The notes under the pieces: generated by a model
What the model was told of the DNA's origin: nothing
The model's database searches: none
The model's input: the letters and a program-made list of their open reading frames with translations, nothing else
Shown here: piece after piece, positions 46,016-54,245 of the stretch
How the letters are laid out: the number at the start of each line of letters is the position of its first letter
Position numbering within the stretch: the stretch's first letter is position 1
NCBI GenBank assembly: GCA_963815495.1
Contig: CAWFGW010000007.1
Span: 62,001 to 126,000 of the forward strand
DNA from: CAWFGW01 sp963815495
Lineage (GTDB): Bacteria > Bacteroidota > Bacteroidia > Cytophagales > JAAEPT01
DNA length: 64,000 nt
Direction of reading: 5' to 3'
Made by a program: the position numbers and the translations under genes

Positions 46016-47615
46016 TTGTCTGTCTATAATAATTATTGAAGTATTCTCCTTCTAAAGCATTATCATCGTAATCTTGTAATAAAGCTCTGAATGCATCAGG
46101 CGCTTTTTTGGAAGGGACTTTTACTACTTTATCAGCAATCGAGTAGACACCCTCTCCATCAAAACCACCACCTAACAGAATCTGTAATGCAGGCATGATT
46201 AAGGCACCACTTTTAATGGTCATTCCCTGAAACCCTATGTTTGCAGCGCTATGCTGCCCACAAGCGTTCATACAGCCTGAAATTTTGATTTTTATATCGC
46301 TATTATAAATCAAATCAGGATATTCTTCCTTCATCACGCGTTCAAGCTCTTTGGAGATGCCGTATGAACTTGCGATACCTAAATTACACGTGTCCGTGCC
46401 AGGGCACGAAGTAATGTCAGCAGTACTGTTAAAACCTGGAGTAGCAAGTCCTAAAGGATACAACTTATTGAAAAGCGATGTCAAGTTTTCTTCTTTGACA
46501 AAACGTAGTAAAAACCCTTGGTTAACGGTTACTCTTAAATCATCCGCGGCATAACCTTCTTGAATAACTGCGGCTAATTTACGGGCAGTTTCATTTAACA
46601 TGTTACCTATCTGTAAACGAATAGCTACTGCTTTATAACCTGCTTGTTTTTGTTCCAGTACATTCGTTTTTAACCATTGCTCGTATTTTTCCGCATTAAC
46701 AGGCTCTTCTGTAGCAAATAGTTTATCTACAGGTTGTGATTCAGAAACTAAATTTTCATCAATTTCAAAGGTTTTATTGATTACTGCAGTTTTTTCTTTC
46801 TCCACCAATTCTAGGAAAGCGTCTAAGCCAAGTTTATTCACTAAGAATTTCATACGGGCTTTACCTCTTGAGGCACGCTCACCATACCGGTCAAATACAC
46901 GTATACATGCTTCCGAAAAAGGAATTATTTTGTTAGCTGGAAGAAAGTCATAAACATAATGTCCTAATGCAGGCTGTGAACCTAAACCTCCACCAATAGC
47001 TACTTTGAAACCCTTTTCACCATTTTGAATCTTAGGAATAAACCCAATGTCATGCATTAAAGAAAATGCAGTATCTGTTTCACTGGTAGAAAAAGACACT
47101 TTGAACTTACGTCCCATTTCTTGACAAATTGGATTTCTTAAGAAATATTCAAAAAAGCTATGAGCGTAAGAAGTTACGTCAAATGGTTCTTTGGGGTCAA
47201 TACCTGCCATAGCCGAACCAGTTACATTTCGCACGGTGTTACCACAAGCTTCTTTTACAGTTATTCCTTTTTCCTCCAAATCGGCCCAAAGCTGTGGGGT
47301 ATCTGTCAACTTCACATAATGTATTTGAATATCCTGACGTGTAGTCGTATGCATTTTCTCCGTAGCATATTTATCTGCCACATCAGCAATACGAATTAAC
47401 TGCTCAGCATTCACACGGCCATACGGTAATTTAATACGAATCATTTGAACACCAGGCTGGCGCTGACCATACACCCCTCTTGCTAATCGAAACGAACGAA
47501 ACGCATCTTCATCAGCATTCGGGTTAGTTAGAAAAAAACTGATTTTTTCATCTAATTCGTAAATATCTTCTTTTGCTCTTTGATTTACTTCTGGAGCTAT
47601 TTTTAATACACTCAT
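46002..47615 (-). CDS. Siroheme/4Fe-4S sulfite (or nitrite) reductase, ferredoxin type
   Basis: 537 residues. Motifs: RLARGVYGQRQPGVQMIRIKLPYG, TTRQDIQIHYV, ACGNTVRNVTGSAMAGIDP (siroheme contacts), GFKVAIGGGLGSQP, and the cluster ligands SCPGTDTC and GCMNACGQH. Reduces sulfite to sulfide or nitrite to ammonia. The neighbours OsmC, MetZ, rhodanese and siroheme enzymes favour sulfite. The reading frame ends (YYRQTSGFR) about where the fused family continues into a HEPN-like domain; see the feature 45491-46015. First gene of the minus-strand unit; a perfect -7 box is 59 bp upstream. Confidence 0.9.
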   Translation of the reverse strand: MSVLKIAPEVNQRAKEDIYELDEKISFFLTNPNADEDAFRSFRLARGVYGQRQPGVQMIRIKLPYGRVNAEQLIRIADVADKYATEKMHTTTRQDIQIHYVKLTDTPQLWADLEEKGITVKEACGNTVRNVTGSAMAGIDPKEPFDVTSYAHSFFEYFLRNPICQEMGRKFKVSFSTSETDTAFSLMHDIGFIPKIQNGEKGFKVAIGGGLGSQPALGHYVYDFLPANKIIPFSEACIRVFDRYGERASRGKARMKFLVNKLGLDAFLELVEKEKTAVINKTFEIDENLVSESQPVDKLFATEEPVNAEKYEQWLKTNVLEQKQAGYKAVAIRLQIGNMLNETARKLAAVIQEGYAADDLRVTVNQGFLLRFVKEENLTSLFNKLYPLGLATPGFNSTADITSCPGTDTCNLGIASSYGISKELERVMKEEYPDLIYNSDIKIKISGCMNACGQHSAANIGFQGMTIKSGALIMPALQILLGGGFDGEGVYSIADKVVKVPSKKAPDAFRALLQDYDDNALEGEYFNNYYRQTSGFR

Positions 47616-47673
47616 CTGCGGGGTATTTTTAAGGTTCTATTTTTCGAACAGTATCACTTTTGATATTGTTCCA

Positions 47674-47681
47674 CAAAATTA
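47674..47681 (-). promoter_or_regulatory. Possible promoter (-7 box) of the sulfite/nitrite reductase operon
   Basis: The minus strand reads TAATTTTG, a perfect TAnnTTTG, 59 bp before the reductase start. No clear -33 TTTG at the right distance. The 234-bp divergent region up to the OsmC gene holds no gene. Confidence 0.45.
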
Positions 47682-47813
47682 AGTATTATTTCATAATTAC
47701 CCCTTTTAGGAAAATAAAATTCTTCAAAAAGTCAAAAAACACCTATTATCACAAAATAATATTTTGTAAAAATACTTTTTAATAAAACTTTATAAAGGTA
47801 TATCTAAAAATAG

Positions 47814-47821
47814 TAGTTTTG
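47814..47821 (+). promoter_or_regulatory. Possible promoter (-7 box) of the OsmC gene
   Basis: TAGTTTTG, a perfect TAnnTTTG, 28 bp before the ATG at 47850. The -33 position is AT-rich without a clear TTTG. Confidence 0.45.
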
Positions 47822-47849
47822 CATTCTGATAAAACAAACCGTTTCTAGT

Positions 47850-48272
47850 ATGAATATTAAACTAAATCGAAAAAATAACGCAGTACATCTCGAGGCAGTA
47901 AACGAAAGTGGCAACACAGTTCAACTTGACGGTGCACCAAAAATTGGTGGTGAAAACAAAGGAGCCAGACCTATGGAGCTAGTAATCATGGGATTAGGTG
48001 GATGCAGCTCTATGGATGTGATTAGTATTCTTCAAAAGCAGAAACAAGAAATCACTGATTATTCAGTAGAAATAGAAGCGGATAGAGATACAAACAACAT
48101 CCCTTCTCTTTTCACAAATATCCATGTGAAGTTTATAATTACAGGAAAGGTTGATTTGAAAAAAGCGGAAAAAGCTGTGCAGTTGTCTATGGACAAATAC
48201 TGCTCAGTCACTAAAATACTTGAAAAAACAGCGACAATCACTCATGAAGTGGTAGTTATTAATGAATATTAA
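47850..48272 (+). CDS. OsmC/Ohr-family protein
   Basis: 140 residues, complete. The two redox cysteines of the family are visible in VIMGLGGCSSMDVISILQKQK and SMDKYCSVTKIL. The N-terminal half is beta-rich (NNAVHLEAVNESGNTVQLDG). Members reduce organic hydroperoxides or handle reactive sulfur species. It lies between the sulfite reductase (divergent) and metZ (68 bp downstream), so a role linked to sulfur is plausible. Confidence 0.9.
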   Translation: MNIKLNRKNNAVHLEAVNESGNTVQLDGAPKIGGENKGARPMELVIMGLGGCSSMDVISILQKQKQEITDYSVEIEADRDTNNIPSLFTNIHVKFIITGKVDLKKAEKAVQLSMDKYCSVTKILEKTATITHEVVVINEY

Positions 48273-48298
48273 TAGTTCATAGCTACAAAAATGCTTTT

Positions 48299-48336
48299 CA
48301 CTATTCACTACACACTATTCACTAAAAAGAAGGAGG
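48299..48336 (+). promoter_or_regulatory. metZ leader: direct repeat and strong Shine-Dalgarno
   Basis: CACTATTCACTA occurs twice, at 48299-48310 and 48313-48324. It is followed by GAAGGAGG at 48329-48336, four bases before the ATG at 48341. A full AAGGAGG is unusual here, as most genes in the window have no clear Shine-Dalgarno. The repeat could be an operator, but nothing shows which protein binds. Confidence 0.5.
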
Positions 48337-48340
48337 CGAA

Positions 48341-49522
48341 ATGAAAAACTCAGAAAACTTCGAAACCAGAGCTATACGAACTCAAACGGAACGATCACAA
48401 CATCGAGAACACTCTGTTCCTTTGTTTTTGACTTCGAGTTATATGTTTGATTCGGCTGAGCATGCTAAAGCACTTTTTGACGAAGAGGTTGAAGGAAACA
48501 TTTACGGGCGATACTCTAACCCTAATGTCAATGAATTCATTGAGAAAATGTGTTCGCTGGAAGGTACTGAAAATGGCTTTGGAACAGCTACAGGCATGGC
48601 TGCCGTTTTTGCTAGCATGGCCGCAATCTTAGAAGCAGGTGATCATGTGCTCGTTTGTAAATCAGTTTTCGGTTCTACCATACAGATTAGCCAAAATATA
48701 TTAGGGAAATGGGGCGTTGAATCTGACTTATTAGACATCTACTCACCTGAGACATGGGAATCAAAATTTAAATCCAATACTAAAATGTTGGTATTGGAAA
48801 CACCATCAAACCCTGGACTAGACTTAATTGATATAGAGTGGATAAGTAAATTATGTAAAAGCAAAGGTGTTTTATTGAATGTCGATAACTGCTTCCCTAC
48901 CCCCTATTTACAACAACCTGCTAAATGGGGTGCAGACATCATTACGCATTCAGCCACTAAATTTATCGATGGACAAGGACGTGTATTGGGTGGCGTGGTG
49001 CTTGGTTCCAACGAATACATTGAAAAAGTACGTTATTTCTGTCGTCATACCGGACCTTCAATGTCTCCGTTTAATGCTTGGATACTATCTAAAAGTTTAG
49101 AAACACTGCATGTCCGCATGGATCGACATTGTGAAAATGCTTTAAAGCTAGCACAGTGGTTAGAAACGAATGACCAAATTGACAAAGTTTCCTATCCGTT
49201 TTTACCTTCTCACCCACAATTTGAGTTGGCTAAAAAACAAATGAAAGCAGGGGGCGGTGTTGTTACTTTTCAACTAAAAGGCGGATTAGCCCAAGGTGTA
49301 AAATTCCTGAACGCCAACGTAAACCTTTCACATGGTGTAAATTTAGGCGATACGAGAACTATTATCACTCATCCATCCTCCACTACTCATTCCAAAATGA
49401 CTGAAGAAGATCGCTTAGCTGTTGGGATAACCCCAGGGCTAATTAGAGTTTCCGTTGGACTAGAAAACATCGATGACATTATCAAAGAAATAAAAATGGG
49501 GATTGAACAATCGAAGCTATAA
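48341..49522 (+). CDS. metZ: O-succinylhomoserine sulfhydrylase
   Basis: 393 residues, full length for the Cys/Met-metabolism PLP family. ETRAIRTQTERSQHREHSVPLFLTSSY, YGRYSNPNVNEFIEKMCSLEG, LLNVDNCFPTPYLQQP, the PLP-lysine site THSATKFIDGQGRVLGG, and NLGDTRTIITHPSSTTHSKM at the C-terminus are all present. Makes homocysteine directly from an acylhomoserine and sulfide. It thus uses the sulfide from the reductase encoded just upstream on the other strand. MetZ rather than MetY or MetB is a family-level judgement. Confidence 0.88.
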   Translation: MKNSENFETRAIRTQTERSQHREHSVPLFLTSSYMFDSAEHAKALFDEEVEGNIYGRYSNPNVNEFIEKMCSLEGTENGFGTATGMAAVFASMAAILEAGDHVLVCKSVFGSTIQISQNILGKWGVESDLLDIYSPETWESKFKSNTKMLVLETPSNPGLDLIDIEWISKLCKSKGVLLNVDNCFPTPYLQQPAKWGADIITHSATKFIDGQGRVLGGVVLGSNEYIEKVRYFCRHTGPSMSPFNAWILSKSLETLHVRMDRHCENALKLAQWLETNDQIDKVSYPFLPSHPQFELAKKQMKAGGGVVTFQLKGGLAQGVKFLNANVNLSHGVNLGDTRTIITHPSSTTHSKMTEEDRLAVGITPGLIRVSVGLENIDDIIKEIKMGIEQSKL

Positions 49523-49611
49523 TTATAATTAGGATATGGCTTTGTTTAGACATTTCTATCAAGGTTCATTTCATTTTATTATCTTAGAATTAAAAAACCA
49601 GACTTACTTCT

Positions 49612-50094
49612 ATGAATACCTTAAAAACAATACTCATTTCAATTATTGCGTTGATAACATTCATATCGAACGCACAAAATACAACTAGTGAATCTCCTAA
49701 AGCAGTATTATCCGCTTCTGATATCCAGTTATTTATAAAAACATTAAAGCCACTACAACAGGATATTGAAAAACTGGGTACAAAATACGATGTTGATGAT
49801 CCAACAAACATGCAAGCGATAGCAGCTAGTGAAGAAATACAAGCTGTGTTCAGAAAACATGGTTGGTCTGAGGATTATTACCTCAAAGTAGCGGCTATCA
49901 CTAGTGCTTTTGCTCACTTAAAAATGGAAAAAGAATTAGAAAACATTCCTGAAGCTCAAAGAGCTTATATGAAACAAATGATGGAAACGTATAATGTTGG
50001 AGCCAAAAGTCAGTTAAATCCTGCTGATTTAAAAGTAGTAACAAACAATTACGAAATACTCAACACATTTTTTGAGACCTACCAAAAAGATTAA
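49612..50094 (+). CDS. Secreted helical protein of unknown function
   Basis: 160 residues. Signal peptide ending FISNAQ, then a mostly helical chain (FIKTLKPLQQDIEKLGTKY, AIAASEEIQAVFRKHGWSEDYYLKVAAITSAFAHLKMEKEL). I recognise no family. The stop codon overlaps the mtnA start by one base (TAATG), so the two are translated together, though a functional link is unknown. Confidence 0.75.
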   Translation: MNTLKTILISIIALITFISNAQNTTSESPKAVLSASDIQLFIKTLKPLQQDIEKLGTKYDVDDPTNMQAIAASEEIQAVFRKHGWSEDYYLKVAAITSAFAHLKMEKELENIPEAQRAYMKQMMETYNVGAKSQLNPADLKVVTNNYEILNTFFETYQKD

Positions 50095-51131
50095 TGAAAG
50101 TTAATAATCAAACATTCCGTACCGTCTGGATAGAAGAGACTACTGTAAAACTCATTGAACAAAACTTACTCCCATTTGAATTTAAAATTCATAACTGTAA
50201 GTCGTACAAAGACACTTGTGTAGCCATTAAAACCATGATTGTTCGAGGTGCCGGTGCAATTGGCGCTACAGCAGGCTTTGCCATGGCTCAAGCAATTGCT
50301 GAAGCTATGGGTGACCGCTCTTTTATGAAAAAAGCAAAGTCAGAAATTGAGAATACACGACCAACTGCTCAAAACCTATTTTACGCCACTAATCGAGTTT
50401 ATAATAAAGCATTAAATTCTAACAATGCCGCTGGTGTAGCCATGTTAGAGGCTCAAGCAATTGCTGATGAAGATGCGGAAAACTGTCGTAAAATTGGTGA
50501 GTTTGGAAATACATTAATAAAAGATGGATATTCAATTGAAACACATTGCAATGCTGGATGGTTAGCGTTTGTCGATTATGGGAGTGCACTTTCACCTATT
50601 TATGCAGCCCATCGGGCAGGTAAAAAAGTCTTTGTATACGCAGATGAAACGAGGCCGAGGAGTCAAGGTGCAAGATTAACAGCTTGGGAACTGAAAAACG
50701 AAAGTGTACCTCACACAATTATTCCTGATAATGCTGGTGCATTTTATATGTCTCAAGGTAAAATTGACATAATGATTGTTGGCTCAGATAGAATTGCAGC
50801 AAATGGCGATGTTGCGAACAAAATTGGTACGTTTGAAAAAGCTATTATTGCTAAGGAGTTTGGTATCCCCTTTTATGTAGCTGCCCCCTCAAGTACTATT
50901 GACAAAAATTGTGAAAATGGTTCGCAAATTCCTATCGAACATAGAAGCGAGACCGAAGTAACTCAACAAACAGGACCTGATATAAAAGGTAAACATCACA
51001 CAATTTTTGTAACCTCACCCGGGTCGTCCGCAGAAAACCCAGCTTTTGATGTAACTCCTGCTAAATATATTACTGGAATAATTACTGAAAAAGGCATCTT
51101 CAAGCCTGAAAACATAGTTATGTCGCTCTAG
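50094..51131 (+). CDS. mtnA: S-methyl-5-thioribose-1-phosphate isomerase (or related aldose-1-P isomerase)
   Basis: 345 residues. Hallmarks: MIVRGAGAIGATAGFAMAQA, ETHCNAGWLAFVDYGSAL with the catalytic Cys, VYADETRPRSQGARLTAWEL, and VGSDRIAANGDVANKIGT with the catalytic Asp. Converts methylthioribose-1-P to methylthioribulose-1-P in salvage of methylthioadenosine. A class II aldolase-family gene follows on the same strand (from 51839), separated by a small minus-strand operon. The usual MtnC/MtnD steps are not in the window. Confidence 0.9.
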   Translation: MKVNNQTFRTVWIEETTVKLIEQNLLPFEFKIHNCKSYKDTCVAIKTMIVRGAGAIGATAGFAMAQAIAEAMGDRSFMKKAKSEIENTRPTAQNLFYATNRVYNKALNSNNAAGVAMLEAQAIADEDAENCRKIGEFGNTLIKDGYSIETHCNAGWLAFVDYGSALSPIYAAHRAGKKVFVYADETRPRSQGARLTAWELKNESVPHTIIPDNAGAFYMSQGKIDIMIVGSDRIAANGDVANKIGTFEKAIIAKEFGIPFYVAAPSSTIDKNCENGSQIPIEHRSETEVTQQTGPDIKGKHHTIFVTSPGSSAENPAFDVTPAKYITGIITEKGIFKPENIVMSL

Positions 51132-51145
51132 TTGCCACAAAATAA

Positions 51146-51385
51146 TTATCCTACATTCTTATACTCACCATTGAAATTATTTCTTAATCGCTCCCCTAAA
51201 ATAACGCTTTTCATTAGATTTTGCCGCTTTTGACAAAACTCTCTTTTTGACCAATCTATAAATTTAATTCGCTCTTCTTTGCTTAAATAAGTGAGTGATT
51301 TGATGAATTCTTTTTCAAATAACATCAAATCAAAACTCACTTTTTTAACTATTAACTTACAATATTCAAACATACCTTCTTTCAT
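51146..51385 (-). CDS. Small conserved Bacteroidota protein (79 aa)
   Basis: The core FEYCKLIVKKVSFDLMLFEKEFIKSLTYLSKEERIKFIDW matches a small family I recall from many Bacteroidota genomes (FEYxKxILxKVSFDxxLFxKEL...SLxWL). No function is known. Predicted soluble and helical. It starts 17 bp after the stop of the second 33-residue membrane protein and shares its strand, so the three form one short operon. Confidence 0.75.
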   Translation of the reverse strand: MKEGMFEYCKLIVKKVSFDLMLFEKEFIKSLTYLSKEERIKFIDWSKREFCQKRQNLMKSVILGERLRNNFNGEYKNVG

Positions 51386-51402
51386 TATTTGTTTTCAAGT
51401 TA

Positions 51403-51504
51403 TTATTTAACGTACAACATGGTTGAGACTAAGAAAGCTAATGTGAAATATATTAAAACAACTTTCTTAGGGTTTTTAATGATTATTTTCTTAATGATTT
51501 TCAT
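51403..51504 (-). CDS. 33-residue single-span membrane protein, copy B
   Basis: 34 codons from ATG 51504 to TAA 51403. The protein starts MKIIKKIIIKNPKKVV and has one membrane span (LIYFTLAFLVSTMLYV). It is 19/33 identical to the copy 30 bp upstream (51535-51636), with the same length and no gap. The shared pattern is MKxxKxIIxxNPKxVVxxYFT, then FxVSxxLYxK. The nucleotide match is 56 of 80 ungapped positions with differences that keep the protein pattern, which argues for a real coding gene. Topology: positive N-terminus inside, span outwards. Confidence 0.7.
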   Translation of the reverse strand: MKIIKKIIIKNPKKVVLIYFTLAFLVSTMLYVK

Positions 51505-51534
51505 GATTTTATTCGATTAAATGAAACATAGGAT

Positions 51535-51636
51535 TTACTTAATATATAGTCCAACTGAAACTATAAATACGAAAGTGAAATAAACAAACACAACTGTTTT
51601 TGGATTGTTAACGATTATACTTTTTAAATTTTTCAT
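51535..51636 (-). CDS. 33-residue single-span membrane protein, copy A
   Basis: 34 codons from ATG 51636 to TAA 51535. It starts MKNLKSIIVNNPKTVV, then the span FVYFTFVFIVSVGLYI and a final Lys. Tandem homologue of the feature at 51403-51504. It is the first gene of the three-gene minus-strand operon. No TAnnTTTG box was found in the about 200 bp upstream. Family not recognised. Function could be an accessory subunit of a larger membrane complex, but nothing near shows which. Confidence 0.7.
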   Translation of the reverse strand: MKNLKSIIVNNPKTVVFVYFTFVFIVSVGLYIK

Positions 51637-51838
51637 AACTTTAAATTTTATTTAATACATAATTAATAACCTTAACGATATAAAACACTGATTGTTTATA
51701 ATTGTTAATTTATGTTTTATATGTTATATATAAATTATATTTATAATAGTGCAAGCAAAAAATCTATAAATGAAATCGAAGTGTTTTTTTAGTTTTTTCA
51801 TACAACTAGACTATTGTATCTTGCAAGAAAAATCACAA

Positions 51839-52441
51839 ATGAGCCAAGAGGAGAACCATATCACAAAATTTAAGACTGAGTTCACATCCAACATCGTTCC
51901 ACTGGACTTCAGAATAGATAACTTAAGACACTATGCCGCTCTTTTTGCTGAATATGAACTTGCCCCACCCTACCCTGGCGGGTCACATGGTAATTTGAGT
52001 TTTCGAATAGCGCCAGAGGAAGAATCGTTTATAATTACTGCCTCCAAAACAGCTCTTTTTGATCCATTGGAAAATAAAGACTTTGTACAAGTAGATGATG
52101 TAGATTTTGACCAAAAGATAGTATTTGCTCAAGGCGAGCGACTACCTTCTTCTGAAAGCATGATACATTATGCATTATACCTTCAAAACCCGAACATTAA
52201 TGCTATTTTTCATGGACACTCTGCTGACATCTTAGCTAAAGCTGATGAACTTAGAATTCCTGTTACGGAAAAAGAAGAACCTTTCGGGACTGTTGACTTA
52301 GTAGAAAGCGTACTAGATGTATCAGGACACAGAACAATGGTTATCATGAAAAACCATGGATTCATTGGTATGGGGCTCCACATGGAAGACTGTTGGGAAA
52401 CCGTATTTGATTATTTCATGAAAGCAACTAAAAACAAATAG
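51839..52441 (+). CDS. Class II aldolase/adducin-family protein
   Basis: 200 residues from the ATG at 51839. An in-frame ATG at 51770 would add 23 residues not typical of the family, in a stretch that looks like leader DNA. Motifs: PPYPGGSHGNLSFR (substrate loop), the acid site SSESMIHYALY, the metal ligands IFHGHSADIL and VIMKNHGFIGMG. The family includes fuculose-phosphate aldolase, MtnB dehydratase and methylthioribulose-1-P aldolase (Ald2). With mtnA just upstream, a methylthioribose-linked role is attractive but inferred. Confidence 0.75.
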   Translation: MSQEENHITKFKTEFTSNIVPLDFRIDNLRHYAALFAEYELAPPYPGGSHGNLSFRIAPEEESFIITASKTALFDPLENKDFVQVDDVDFDQKIVFAQGERLPSSESMIHYALYLQNPNINAIFHGHSADILAKADELRIPVTEKEEPFGTVDLVESVLDVSGHRTMVIMKNHGFIGMGLHMEDCWETVFDYFMKATKNK

Positions 52442-52443
52442 CT

Positions 52444-54093
52444 TTATTTCTTAACTATTTTCTTCATAGAATTAGTTGACTTCAGCAAATAAATCCCTGA
52501 AGGAAGATTCTTAAAAATCAACTTCCTTTCATACTCTGAGTGTTTTATGGTAACCATCTGTGAAGTCACTTCAGTATTATCAAAAGAAAAAAGCTTCAAT
52601 CCGTTTAGTTCATTTTTAATAGTTGTATGTAACATGAGAACTTCTTCAAAAGGATTTGGATAGACATCAAACTCGCTTGTTGATTGTTTATCAACCTTAA
52701 CAGCTTCAATCGATGAAAAAGAATAAGATCCATCTAAATCAGTTTGTCTTAACCGGTAATAATTAATACCAGCTTGGGGGCTTTCATCTAGAAGAGAATA
52801 GTTGATTAACTGGGATGATCTACCAGCGCCACTTACTATTTCACCAATTTGCTCCCAATGATTTCCATCTTTTGAGCGTTCAACAGAAAAAAAATCGTTG
52901 TCATATTCTGAAACTGTGCACCATTTAAGTTCAACTAATTGAAAAATCACCTCCGCTTTAAATGAGAACAGTTTAATTGGTAATGGTGTATTTGTATTTA
53001 TAATTGACGGACTTGCATAGGAATTAATAAAATCGGTAGCTGAATTTGAATCGATGCCGTTGGGATATCGACTAACTGCCTCATCACTTTTTCCAGATGA
53101 ATTTCCAGATGGAGCACCCTTAGAAAAATAGACTGAATCAACAAGTTGACCGTTCGAATCCCTTAGCTTAACTAAAACATTATTATTCATAGACTCAAGA
53201 CCTATAACATTTCCAAGCACAAGAAAATCACCCACTTCGGTATCATAAAAAAAGCCTCCATTGGTCGATAAATAATTTGAAACTTGAAAAGCTCCCCCAG
53301 CCTTTAAGTCACCAATCACAGTTGTTCTATCTAATAGTTCAATCGTATATCCATTTAAGTTCATCCCTGCTGTCTTAATGTACAATTCAATAAATTCATC
53401 CACACCATCCGAAACAACACCCCCACCGTCAACTCCATTAAACCCTGTAGTACTCCAATCCGTCTGAGGTGATGTCACAATTTCGTTGATCAAGATTTCA
53501 CCACTTGGTGAGTTAGTAGCCCCAGGTGTCGCTTTTGTTTTATAAAAATCATCGCTATCAACGTTAGTATTTTTCCCGTTACCTAATCGACAAACTGACT
53601 CATTTGCAATAGATGTTGCACTGCCATTAGGAGCAGTTTCTCCTTCACCTCCAAGCTCAACATGATCTATTATATGACCTAAATTGTCTTTCAAAATTAT
53701 TGTAATAACATTATTCATTGCGCCTGAACCGGCTACATTTCCAAGCAACAAATAATCGCCTGATTGGGTGTAAAAAAAAGAACCTGAACCTAATGTTATA
53801 TAATTTGACACATGAAAAGCACCAGTTGGGGTTAAATCACCAGTAACAATTGATTCATCATTCAGTTCTATAGTCCAACCTTCCAGTGATAATCCAGTTG
53901 TCAAAATGTATAGCTCAACATATTCATCAACGCCATCAGAAATTCTACCCCCACCATCTTGACCTGAAAACATTGTAGAGCTCCAATCAGTCTGAGGATC
54001 AGTTACTACTTCATTGATGAGTACCTGAGCATTTGAAAAATTGAATATATGAAACACAACTGTAATAAATACAACTTTAAAAAAACGAAACAT
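52444..54093 (-). CDS. T9SS-exported protein with two lamin-tail-like domains
   Basis: 549 residues. Signal peptide ends FNFSNAQ. Two homologous modules of about 165 residues start VLINEVVTDPQTDWSS and ILINEIVTSPQTDWST. Each carries DGGG..SDGVDE[YF].ELYI, the N-terminal pattern of lamin-tail (LTD) domains. Then comes a fibronectin-like region (LPIKLFSFKAEV, VELKWCTVSEYDNDFFSVERSKDG, GINYYRLRQTDLDGSYSFS) and a type A T9SS sorting domain (FDVYPNPFEEVLML...LPSGIYLLKS). Secreted or attached to the cell surface. Function unknown. Confidence 0.85.
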   Translation of the reverse strand: MFRFFKVVFITVVFHIFNFSNAQVLINEVVTDPQTDWSSTMFSGQDGGGRISDGVDEYVELYILTTGLSLEGWTIELNDESIVTGDLTPTGAFHVSNYITLGSGSFFYTQSGDYLLLGNVAGSGAMNNVITIILKDNLGHIIDHVELGGEGETAPNGSATSIANESVCRLGNGKNTNVDSDDFYKTKATPGATNSPSGEILINEIVTSPQTDWSTTGFNGVDGGGVVSDGVDEFIELYIKTAGMNLNGYTIELLDRTTVIGDLKAGGAFQVSNYLSTNGGFFYDTEVGDFLVLGNVIGLESMNNNVLVKLRDSNGQLVDSVYFSKGAPSGNSSGKSDEAVSRYPNGIDSNSATDFINSYASPSIINTNTPLPIKLFSFKAEVIFQLVELKWCTVSEYDNDFFSVERSKDGNHWEQIGEIVSGAGRSSQLINYSLLDESPQAGINYYRLRQTDLDGSYSFSSIEAVKVDKQSTSEFDVYPNPFEEVLMLHTTIKNELNGLKLFSFDNTEVTSQMVTIKHSEYERKLIFKNLPSGIYLLKSTNSMKKIVKK

Positions 54094-54245
54094 GACAAAA
54101 ATTAACTAGTAAGTGAAAAATATGACAAAGTCAAAAACAACAAACGCAAGTTAAAAAACTTTAATTTTAACATAAAAAAAACATTAAAATTATTAAAAGA
54201 GTAGTAAGTAAAAATTGTACGAATTTATTATAGAAAAGTCTTTAA

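Noticed and set aside
46002..47615. Assignment as assimilatory nitrite reductase
   Set aside because: The enzyme family covers both substrates. No nitrate/nitrite transporter or nitrate reductase is nearby, while MetZ, OsmC and rhodanese genes are, so sulfite was preferred but not fixed.
51419..51520. Plus-strand ORF of 33 codons with a hydrophobic end
   Set aside because: It is the antisense of the minus-strand copy B. The homologous plus-strand frame in the neighbouring copy is broken by a stop, while both minus-strand frames are open, equal in length and similar in protein sequence.
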